A DNA stretch of 64,000 nt from Lamellibrachia columna (taxonomy: Eukaryota; Annelida; Polychaeta; Sabellida; Siboglinidae): NCBI GenBank assembly GCA_963662155.1, contig OY759265.1, forward strand, positions 45,909,906 to 45,973,905, in the 5' to 3' direction. The position numbers and the translations under genes were made by a program. Shown piece by piece: positions 1 to 12,157 of this stretch. Under the pieces are notes generated by a model. The model made no database searches, had not been told where the DNA came from, and worked only from the letters and a program-made list of their open reading frames with translations. Position 1 is the stretch's first letter, and every line of letters starts with the position of its first letter.

Positions 1-182
1 TCGATGACATTCAGATAATGGCAGGCACCAAAACTAGTGTCTGGACTTCGTTTGGCAGCAAACACGAGCTTATTTTATTATTTTCTGCATTCTATCTAAC
101 CGAGGGCCAAATTTTATTTACTTATATGCAATTTAATGTTCTTAATTTAGTACTTATTTATGTATTTAAATATTTATTCATT

Positions 183-449
183 TATATTGCTGTTGAAGAG
201 TCAAAACAATGGAAGTCTATTTTGAATTGAAACATTTGGTTGGTTGGATACATGTCTATTACACAACTTCTAATCCACAAAAATGGACTTTCTTTGTTTT
301 GATTCTTCAACAAAATATCTGTCGAGGAATCAAAGCATTGAAAGTCTATTTATATGTGTTAAAGTTAGTGTAATAGACTCATACCCAACCAGTCACGTTT
401 AAAATCAAAATGGACTTCCATTAGTTTGACCTTTCAACAGTGATATGTA
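183..449. mobile_element. Foldback MITE-like inverted repeat
   Basis: The left half (from about 183) and the right half (to about 449) are inverted copies along almost their full length. The outer ends pair as CTGTTGAAGAGTC with CTGTTGAAAGGTC, the inner parts as GTCTATTACAC on both arms, and the centre lies near 314. Identity looks like 80-85 percent, so the copy is old. A flanking TA on each side would fit a Tc1/mariner-type target site, but TA is common in this AT-rich stretch. No coding capacity is visible. Confidence 0.5.
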
Positions 450-555
450 ATTGAAGGCTATAAATTAGTTGTGTTTAATGTTTTATACATTTTAAATATT
501 TTTATATGAATATATTTCGAAAATACACAATTTGGTGATTAATTAAAGTATGATT

Positions 556-628
556 AGAGCTCTATCTATTTTATGTTGTAGAATAAGTAAAGTATGCTTA
601 TTATACAACATAAAATAGATACCGCTCT
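556..628. repeat. 73-nt hairpin, short inverted repeat
   Basis: Arms 556-587 and 597-628 pair over 32 positions with three mismatches and leave a 9-nt loop. The size and shape resemble a microRNA precursor, but an inverted-repeat transposon remnant is equally likely, because a larger foldback element lies just upstream. The sequence gives no evidence of expression. Confidence 0.45.
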
Positions 629-862
629 ACTACATGCATATCAATTCCGTCCAATAAATGTTCTATTTTGAAGGTGAAACAACGAATGCTTCAGCTTTAT
701 ATGGCGGTCAAATTCCAGTTTTATACAATTTCTAAAGGCAACTATACTACAGCAAATAAGATTAAGACAGCAAATGTAACATTGTTAATTTAGATGAACT
801 TTGTATTAACCAATAAAATAGCCATTCATTTCCTTTAACGATGCTTATGGCGCCATCTGTAG

Positions 863-964
863 GATGATATGATGCACCAGAAGACGATGAAGCAGAGGTT
901 ACAGCAGCAGCAGCAGCAGTCGGCAGCTGATGCCCAGTGGCTGCTCACAGAGGAAGAGAACCTG
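863..964 (+). CDS. PTK2: FAK exon: Q-rich coiled segment
   Basis: The acceptor ctgtag precedes 863 and the donor gtaact follows 964. It has 34 codons in phase 0, including six consecutive CAG glutamine codons. It ends in a helical W-E-rich segment typical of the region just before the FAK linker. Confidence 0.75.
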
Positions 965-3900
965 GTAACTGTCTTCTCTTGTCTATGACTATTATCAGAG
1001 TTCAATATTAACAAGTTGTTTTACAACTCCCTCTTCAGTTGATATAGCATGAACAAGGTTTGTTGATGTTCAAATCAGTAGTGTGTTAATAGTCTAAGTA
1101 ATATATGCAGTTGGTTTAATGAAGGACTGCATACTTTTGTTAAAATAGTCTAAGTAATATATGCAGTTGGTTTAATGAAGGACTGCATACTTTTGTTAAA
1201 ATCATTGAAAAAATTTATTTTGTTTGTTAGTTTGGCTAACTTGTGAAACTGTGAATGGCCTTATGGCAGAGCAACTTTTGCCATTTTTAAGCGGACCCGG
1301 TCAACAAAAATTTACTGGTTTGTCTGATGGGTTCACCAAAGCTAAATAAAAAATACTAGATATTAGATACTAGATAGGTTACAATTTCCATGAAATGAAT
1401 CTGAAAAAAGACGAGTGAATGAAAAAATTTAATTGAGGAGGGACCTTTAATTGTTTGTTAGTTAACCAATGAAAATTGTTGTACATTCCTAATGGCTGTC
1501 CACTATCATGTTACAGAAACCGGCCGAACGGCGGTCAATCACGTCCACCATGTCCACTCAATCTACGGATGACGACTCAGTGGGAAACGCAAAAGAGAAC
1601 ACCCCGCCCCCTGCCAACCCCCCACAACAACCCAGCAGTGGTCAGTCATTACCCCATTTGTCTCGAAAACGGTGGAAGATTTTCTGTTTGTTTATTATCA
1701 TTGCAAAATGTATTATGTGTGTTTGCATCTTGTGAACTGATAATTGTTAATGAAATAAGTTGGTCAGTAAATGGTTAGTGTTGTAATGTAAATGGTAAAT
1801 AGTTGTTAATGCTACAAGTGGTAGTATATTTCTCCAATTAAATGGTGCAGTGGCATCTGAAGCTGTAGTGTCACATGATTTGATGTGGGGCACTGCAGCT
1901 CAGAGGTTAGAACGTAGGACTTTCAATCCAGAGGACATGGGTTTGAATTTTCTTGCTGCTGTTTCGAAGCTTGGGCAATTTTGTTCACTCCACATTGCCT
2001 TAGTTCACTCAGCTGTAGAAATGAGTAGCTGGCTAGAGACAGTGGTTGAAGTATGTGAACGAACAGCTGAATGCTGAATGCTTCTGAGAGACATTGAATC
2101 CATATATGACAGTGCAGTTGTATTTTCTTACTTTTAGCCCATATTAAGAGGCATCTTTAAATTTATGGGTTGTTTATCTTGCGAGACAATGGTTTTGTGT
2201 CTCAGGGGTTGACAAGTATGTAATTCTCACTGGCTAACACTGTTGAGCCCAGCATCAGTTCATAAAGCTGACATTGGTTGACAGTTGAGCACATTAAAAT
2301 ATGATGTATCAGTGTCCTTAATTGTTTTTGTGTTTGTCAAGAGGGGTTGTACATCTGTTACAGCTGAAGGCGATGTGGACACGTCAAGTAGTGGAGAGGG
2401 CAGTGGTCCACCCAACACAGTGGACAGTGGTCAGTCAGAGCCCCTAGACACACGGCCGGTGTCGACACCAGCCAATGACAGTGCTGTGAGTTGTCCTCCT
2501 GTTTCACATGATTCATGTCAGACCTGCCACGTGTGTCCGATGATTTCACCAAGACTAAATAACAAATTTGCACAAATGAGCTAGCAAGTCATAGTGGATA
2601 CTAGATAGGTTCAATTTGTCATGAAATGAATCTGAAGCGAGACAAGTGAAAACATCTAGTTGAGGAGGCAGCTTAATTTTACGTGGTGTTGTGTCATTGA
2701 CCGTCGGTGTATCAAGGTGGTGACTGTGAGGTGTGGTGTGTTGACAGTGCCAGGGAGAAGAGGTGCACACAGAGCCAGGACTTGACCGCACCAATGACCA
2801 CGTGTACTTGGCCACGACCAGCGTGGTGCGTGCAGTGATGGAGATGACACGTGGCGTGCAGACATGTACAGCAGAGCTCTACACAGAGCTAGTACGGGTA
2901 AGTCTGACCCCCCCTGACTATCATTTTAGGGCAGACTTGTACAGTAGAACTCTACACAGAGCTAGTATGGGTCTGGCTTCACCTCACCATCAAGGGACTT
3001 TGTAAATATAAAAAGTTTAATAATTAAAACAATTAGGATAGAATTGACCCCACCCATAACCCCTTTCAAAACAATTTGTTATGGAAAATTGGAGGCTCTG
3101 TAAATGCATTACCAATGCAGCTGATTATTGCAAAATTTCAACCATGGAAACATTAAAAAAAAAATACTTTTCCTATTTTTATGTGATAATCCAAGTGGAC
3201 CCTTGACCCACCCACCTGACATCTAATTTTTGTGGGATTATTGGAGTTTTGTTGTATGTAAAAAACCCTTAATCCTGACCAATCTGAACGGGCTAGCTGC
3301 TATAGTTGGAGTATCATTAAGTTAACTTAGTGTGAAGTGCTTTGATTTGTTATCATTTACTTTAAAAGCACTGTATCAAAAACCAGCGTTATTATATGTT
3401 TTCAGTAAGAAAATAATGTGAAATGACAACTTGTTGGATATTGCCGTGTGGCACCTATGCATATCCCAGCATTGCTCAGTACGTACATTTCACTGGTGTG
3501 ATGTTTTTCAGAACATTGGACTGCAGCTGAAAGCCTTACTGACCAGCGTGGATGAGTTGATGCCACAACTGCCCGATGATGCTCACACTGAGGTCAGTCT
3601 GGACACTTGTATTGACAGGTCACTAGGTCAAAGATTGTACAATAGAACACCTGATCAATGGTCACCCTCTTCACCTGACCATTATTTTATTGAGAGACTA
3701 CAGATGAGCCCTCATCAACTAGAACATGTCAAGAGGCTTGTTTTGCGCTTCTAATGAAACGTGAGGATCCAGGCTGCCGAAAACATATTTTTCAAGGCTT
3801 TCTGAAACGCTATGAAAATACAATGAACACATGTAATAAACAAATGTCTGTAATGAGAGTAACGAGAAATATAAAATTATGACCTTTGACAAAGAAGAAT

Positions 3901-4468
3901 CTGATCCACCAATCGAATACAAATGAATACCTGGCTAAAAGACAGTGATTAATATATGTAGCCAAATATTCTTTGCGCAGTAATTGCGGCATTGCTAAGT
4001 GCTTCCCAAAGAAGTCAGGTTGGTGTTGTAATAAACAAGTTTGCCAGTGGTGAAGTAGACTCTTGTGATGTGATTTGAGCGGTTCTGAGGACTGAATAAA
4101 TTGCTGTATGAGAACTTTCCGTTACATACCTTTACTTAAAGTAGTCATTCATGTTTCAGGTGGAGATGGCGCACAAAGTACTCAGTCCACATATGGCGGA
4201 GTTGATCAACGCCATGAAACTGGCACAGAAATACGGTGCCACATTGATCGCAGACGAGTACAGTCGACGCATGCTCAAGGCAGCGCACATTCTCGCCCTC
4301 GACTCAAAGAACCTGCTCGATGCCGTCGACAACGCGCGACGCCAAGCCTGCCAAATAGACGTGGCCACGGGGCCGATGACGCCACTGCCTGCATCGGGGC
4401 CCTCAACGCCACAGTTGCCGTCGACACCGACGACACTAGTTGCTATAGCAGCGTCGGCTGACAGGTGA
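863..4468 (+). CDS. PTK2: Focal adhesion kinase, C-terminal exons (FAT domain)
   Basis: This is the 3' end of a focal adhesion kinase gene; the FERM, kinase and proline-rich parts lie upstream of the window. Six exons join in consistent phase: 863-964, 1517-1640, 2364-2485, 2754-2897, 3512-3592 and 4160-4468. The first encodes the Q-rich coiled segment before the linker (ending QWLLTEEENL, compare QRWLEKEERFL in vertebrate FAK). The next two encode a Ser/Thr/Pro-rich linker. The last three encode the focal adhesion targeting four-helix bundle, with LDRTNDHVY, LLTSVDELMPQLP, ELINAMKLAQKY and AAHILALDSKNLLDAVDNAR matching the family. In the family, FAT binds paxillin LD motifs and places the kinase at integrin adhesions. 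After the FAT helices there is an extra tail of about 35 residues rich in Thr, Pro and Ser, longer than the vertebrate end. PYK2 is the close paralogue; invertebrates usually have one FAK gene. Confidence 0.9.
1088..1199 (+). repeat. Tandem duplication, 2 x 56 bp
   Basis: Two identical 56-bp units start at 1088 and 1144, inside the first FAK intron of the window. Identity between the copies implies a recent duplication or conversion. Confidence 0.9.
1330..1450 (+). repeat. Dispersed repeat, copy 1
   Basis: The segment contains GATACTAGATAGGTT, ATGAAATGAATCTGAA, GACGAGTGAA and TTGAGGAGGGA in that order. The same order of blocks appears near 2560-2680 and 24835-24960, so this is an interspersed family of at least three copies in the window. 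The class is unknown; no terminal repeats or tail were recognised. Confidence 0.6.
1517..1640 (+). CDS. PTK2: FAK exon: linker part 1
   Basis: The acceptor ttacag precedes 1517. The exon reads KPAERRSITSTMSTQ and then a Pro/Asn-rich run, ending in phase 1 at AGTG before gtcagt. The start KPxxRRSI aligns with the start of the vertebrate FAK linker. The gtcagt donor is weak, so the exact end is less sure. Confidence 0.7.
1883..2095 (+). mobile_element. tRNA-derived SINE, copy 1
   Basis: The head looks like a tRNA: an A-box-like GCTCAGAGGTTAGAA, a CTTTCAATCC anticodon-arm region and a B-box-like GGGTTTGAATTTT. A body with TTTCGAAGCTTGGGCAA and CACTCAGCTGTAGAAATGAG follows. The same body motif recurs at 49870 (+), and a related copy lies near 17000 (-), which defines a SINE family in this genome. 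It sits in a FAK intron in sense orientation. Confidence 0.75.
2364..2485 (+). CDS. PTK2: FAK exon: linker part 2
   Basis: The acceptor gttacag precedes 2364 and the strong donor gtgagt follows 2485. The single G from the previous exon completes an Ala codon. The 40 codons encode a Ser/Gly/Thr/Pro-rich disordered linker (AEGDVDTSSSGEGSGPP). An internal cagtggtcagtcag resembles the donor of the preceding exon and could act as an alternative donor in the same phase. Confidence 0.75.
2565..2685 (+). repeat. Dispersed repeat, copy 2
   Basis: It shares ACAAATGAGCT, GATACTAGATAGGTTCA, ATGAAATGAATCTGAA and GTTGAGGAGG with the copies near 1340 and 24840. It is located in the intron before the first FAT exon. 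Confidence 0.6.
2754..2897 (+). CDS. PTK2: FAK exon: FAT helix 1
   Basis: The acceptor gtgccag precedes 2754 and the donor gtaagt follows 2897. There are 48 codons in phase 0 with LDRTNDHVYLATTSVVRAV matching the start of the FAT domain. The last 40 bases of this exon are duplicated in the following intron (see 2858-2975). Confidence 0.9.
2858..2975 (+). repeat. Exon 3' end plus donor duplicated, 73-bp period
   Basis: The exon end GCAGACATGTACAGCAGAGC to CTAGTACGG|GTAAGTCTG (2858-2906) is repeated 73 bp downstream as GCAGACTTGTACAGTAGAAC to CTAGTATGG|GTCTGG (2931-2979). The second copy has several substitutions and a weakened donor. Reading through the first donor stays open for 36 further codons, to the stop at 3003-3005. 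It is the oldest-looking member of the exon-end duplication pattern also seen in MTAP. Confidence 0.85.
3512..3592 (+). CDS. PTK2: FAK exon: FAT helix 2
   Basis: The acceptor tttttcag precedes 3512 and the donor gtcagt follows 3592. There are 27 codons in phase 0: NIGLQLKALLTSVDELMPQL aligns with EVGLALRTLLATVDE in vertebrate FAK. Confidence 0.9.
4160..4468 (+). CDS. PTK2: FAK last exon: FAT helices 3-4 and tail
   Basis: The acceptor tgtttcag precedes 4160 and the stop TGA ends at 4468. VEMAHKVLSPHMAELINAMK and KAAHILALDSKNLLDAV are diagnostic of FAT helices 3 and 4. The tail after NARRQACQ is Thr/Pro/Ser-rich and has no counterpart in vertebrate FAK. Confidence 0.92.
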   Translation: MEMAHKVLSPHMAELINAMKLAQKYGATLIADEYSRRMLKAAHILALDSKNLLDAVDNARRQACQIDVATGPMTPLPASGPSTPQLPSTPTTLVAIAASADR

Positions 4469-5866
4469 CAAAGCTGAGAGATATGGAAACATTGTCCCTG
4501 CTGGATGATCACAGTTCCTGGCTTGGTTGTCTTTGTTGCTGGATGCATTCAGGCCAAGTGGTCATAGGTAGACTGTAACTGGCAGACCGACAGCGTCCCT
4601 TGATGGAACAGCACGATTAAATGTTGCCTGTTTCATCTGCGCAACAGTGGTTCAGGTCTGTTGGTGAATATGCATTTAAGAGAGTTTCCACAGTCACTTG
4701 TGGTAAGTGTGTGGGATGTCTGCGTGTGAGCACAGCCAGACATTCACGGTTGACAGGTCCTTCATTTATATCTTGAGGTTCAGTGCAACAACCCATAACT
4801 TATGCCAAAGTCGCCTTTTGCAGTAACCAGGCCATTGGCTCGCGACTCCGCTAGGTGTGTATGAAGCAGAACGTGAGAACTATCCTTGAACCAACTATAT
4901 TTGTATTGGCAGGTTCTCCCACCCACAGGAGAACACACAATGTGCAATGTGTGTAAAATATATATATATATATATATAATATATAATATATATATAATAT
5001 AATATATATAAATAGATCACAGGAATTTGAATATTGCTCAAATTATATTTTATACCTTACCGTGTGTTCACAACTCCATTAACCAAATCACTCTTTTTTG
5101 ATGTTTTAGCAGTTTCAGCTGCTCTGTGGTTTAAATAAGCATTGTTACACGATAGATATTGTGCGATTTTCAGTTGGCAGAATCTATGGTTTTGAAACCT
5201 CACAGCTCATATTAAACATGAAAGAGCTTTCACACCATCTGGGATCACTGGTTCCGGGATTTGCCCAGAACCTATGATTCCCACTTTAACATTCGTTGAT
5301 TCTCTTTCATCATCTTTACACCCATCACGTCTCGCGGTGTCCTTAATAAGTTAATATGTTTGTATATAATATATAACTACCCATGGTTCAAGAAGAGATG
5401 TAGTTACTTGTTGTTTTACTGTTGTTTGCGTAAGAACGCTGTCTGGTGTCTTCTGGTAGACTCTTGTGAATGTTTGGATGTCTTGTCATGTGTTGAATAT
5501 TGGCCTACACTCCTATAAGGTCAGTGTGTGTAATATTATAATCTTGAGTCAATACACTTGTTCCCATATCTACCTCTCACCTACATCATAAGTGTAATTA
5601 CCCTACCCCTCATAATGGTCTTACCCTCACATTTGTACAAGATCCACTCACCTTGTATATACTGCACAAACACACAACCTTGATTGGACACGTACAAAAT
5701 ATAGGCCAGAATGTTGGGTTAAATATAAATACCCATCATGGTTCACTGTACCAAAAGACATGTCGAGACGTCGTTCAAAAGATTCAACTCATTCAACAAG
5801 GGAAAGTGCCAATAATCAACACGTGTTAATCATGAAATCTTGGTTGGATTGTATTTGTATAATAAA
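4469..5866 (+). other. PTK2: Probable FAK 3' UTR ending at AATAAA (5861)
   Basis: No further coding signal follows the stop codon. The first canonical AATAAA downstream of it is at 5861-5866, and ATTAAA-like sites also lie near 7050. The stretch contains an AT-dinucleotide tract near 4957-5012. The true cleavage site cannot be fixed from sequence. Confidence 0.45.
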
Positions 5867-6136
5867 TTTGTAACAGCCAGATGCATTGCATTTGGAAATA
5901 CTCTTGATATGTATAACTGGTAACGTATGAACAGTTTCATATTGGTACTGTTTGGTCTATGTACTAAAACGGTCAACAATGCTGCTGTCTCCGTTGTAGT
6001 CTTTGTCATATGTCATTGATAATCACAACTTTCAAAATTGTATTTTGTTCTACCTAAATAGATGTGCCATTCTAGCATACACTAGCCGTCCAATTTACCA
6101 TTTACAAAATGCTCCCATAATATCAGCTGCAACTTA

Positions 6137-6247
6137 GCAAGTGTCTGTGCTGATGGGCAATTACCAGGTAGAAGCAAGTGTCTGTCCTGATGGGCAATTA
6201 CCAGGTAGAAGCAAGTGTCTGTGCTGATGGGCAATTACCAGATAGAC
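6137..6247 (+). repeat. Tandem repeat, 3 x 37 bp
   Basis: Three copies of a unit beginning GCAAGTGTCTGTGCTGATGG start at 6137, 6174 and 6211 with one or two differences. The location is downstream of FAK. Confidence 0.9.
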
Positions 6248-7763
6248 AGTAACTTACTTGAGTGGATTTTAACAAAGAATTAATGCCCATGGATGAATAT
6301 TATTATCTATCATGATGTGTTCCATTGTTTGGTACATATCCCCTGTTGTAGGTAATTACATGGTTTCTCTCTGGAGGGGATTGGGAAAGTAATCCTGTTG
6401 CTAAATGCCAGGGCTGTCCTCACCCACACACACAGTGACAAGTACTATGAGCGTGTATGCCATTTCTGCACACAAGTCTGCATCCAGTCTCTCAGTTTGC
6501 ATTCCTCAAATTCCAACATTGTCTATTCAGTATTCTTGCACTTGACAGGACTGTGGATTTATTTCCACATAAATAGCCCCTCGTGCTATTCACTAAATGA
6601 TAAATGTTTCCAATTGTCGTAGCTGTCTTGCCCTGGAATGTCGCAGGTTTCTGGTGAAGACAGCTTCAGTTTTATTGATGAATCTCATAGTCCAGTTAAA
6701 AAAAATTACTTGGTCAGTCTATATTTCTGGTTATTATAGATCATCAGGATTTGTAATGGTTTGCTGGATGATAACACTAAGATATGTTGCAATGGCTTAG
6801 CAGAGAAAGGACAGGTTGTGCATAAGATTGATGTTATTTGCCAATGTTATTGTAGTAGACACCTGTATAGACGCATACCACTTGTTTGATGTCGAACCGT
6901 AGCGTTGTTTGTGCAATACATGGGTCCCGGGACATGTGTATATGTTGATCCTCTTGTCTGTGTGTGTGTTCTGTGTATATACTGACACAATCACGTCATG
7001 TACATTTGCTCTGTATGTTGTATCGTAATGTATGTAAACGTGATAACATTAAATTAAAATATCCTCTCAACTCAAGTGAAGTTGTTATGATTATGATATC
7101 ACCATCTATTTTTATGTGAAATGGTTTTGTATGTGCCATTAATTAATTATTCCTGTATTGAACTTTACGCTTAAAATTTATGTAAACAACACTACACCCA
7201 GTTAGTAATGACCCCATTCCAGTAAATTCACTCTTTCCAGGCAGGTACTAAGGAGTACATTATGGCGGGCGGGTGGTTGGTTTATTTTGTATTTTGACAA
7301 CAGTTAATCTTCTATACTTATATGAATCAAGACTACTACAGGTGGAACATCAAAGAGTTGAGCGATGTCACTGACCCGAGGTGTTCATTCCTCCTGATCC
7401 GCGTGGTAGATCGGCGGACTAACGTTAACATGACCTCAACGTCCACGCACGCTTTTCATCTTGAATAATCGCATTGACCACTACCGTGCTGGAGCATCCG
7501 GTTGCGCATTTAGAGGGGCAGTACGTGGGGTAGCATGGTAAACTACTGGGTGACTACGCTTGCCATCCTTGACCTCCCCTTGCGAGGCCCTAGATACGCC
7601 ACTGGGAACATCGATCAGCTTTGGCGAAGTCACGGAAGTGCGTACGGTACGAGGATGATTTGTGATTTGTTGTGGAAGATCGTTCCGGTCATTGTCAATC
7701 TTGGGGAAGAATAGTTATAAGTGTTTGTGGATCTTACTCGCTTCGTCTATATAACGTATTCGT
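6248..7763. other. No gene recognised
   Basis: AT-rich sequence with only short chance reading frames. I see no splice-supported exon, tandem array or terminal repeat here. Confidence 0.5.
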
Positions 7764-7947
7764 GGGCGGATCCAGGGGTGTGCATCAGGTGCCCCCGGGC
7801 ACCCCTAGCTTTGTTATGGACGGGTGGACGGGCGGTGCATAATTATTAGATGTCCTGCACAACGTTGGGTAACTAGAAGTTTGTCTGCCAATTGGCGACT
7901 TCTTGGGGAAAGTGGGCACCACCTTTTTCCAGGTTCTGGATCCGCCC
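7764..7947. mobile_element. MITE-like element with 12-bp inverted ends
   Basis: The ends are GGGCGGATCCAG and its inverse CTGGATCCGCCC, with inner GGTGCCC/GGGCACC also inverted. Length is 184 bp with no coding capacity. A related right-end block GGTTCTGGCTCCGCCCA occurs near 61595. Flanking sequence shows no convincing target duplication. Confidence 0.55.
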
Positions 7948-11783
<3,836 letters not shown>

Positions 11784-12030
11784 TATATGCAAATAGCGTT
11801 TAAAAGTGTTGCTTAGACTATTAATATGTAAAGTTTCGTTGTTAAGCTTCTCGATAGCCACATTCCGCTTTCACAAATGTTCGCCCCCCCCCCCCCAGTA
11901 AACATATTGAGTGTATTGTCGTGGTCGGCGTTCCATTTGGAGATCTCCTATTTTCTCACGTGACGAGACCTCGGTGACAAATGTTTGCGAGATCGGCTTC
12001 TCTTTGAGTAGCATTGCTTGAAAGGCGAAC

Positions 12031-12157
12031 ATGGCATCGATGCTGACAAGAACTGCTGCCCAAGTGGCCAGGCGAACGCTGCTTCCGTTGAGTTCGAGGT
12101 TATATTCATCAGAAACACCACTATACTCCCGAGTGGACCCAGTAAAAGGAAAAGTAG
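12031..12157 (+). CDS. COX5B: COX5B first exon, form A
   Basis: The ATG at 12031 opens [20 protein letters not shown], a classic mitochondrial presequence. The next exon begins with CT, so this one must end with one extra base. Only G|gcaagt after 12157 satisfies this, giving a GC-AG intron. The nearby GT sites are in the wrong phase. Confidence 0.8.
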
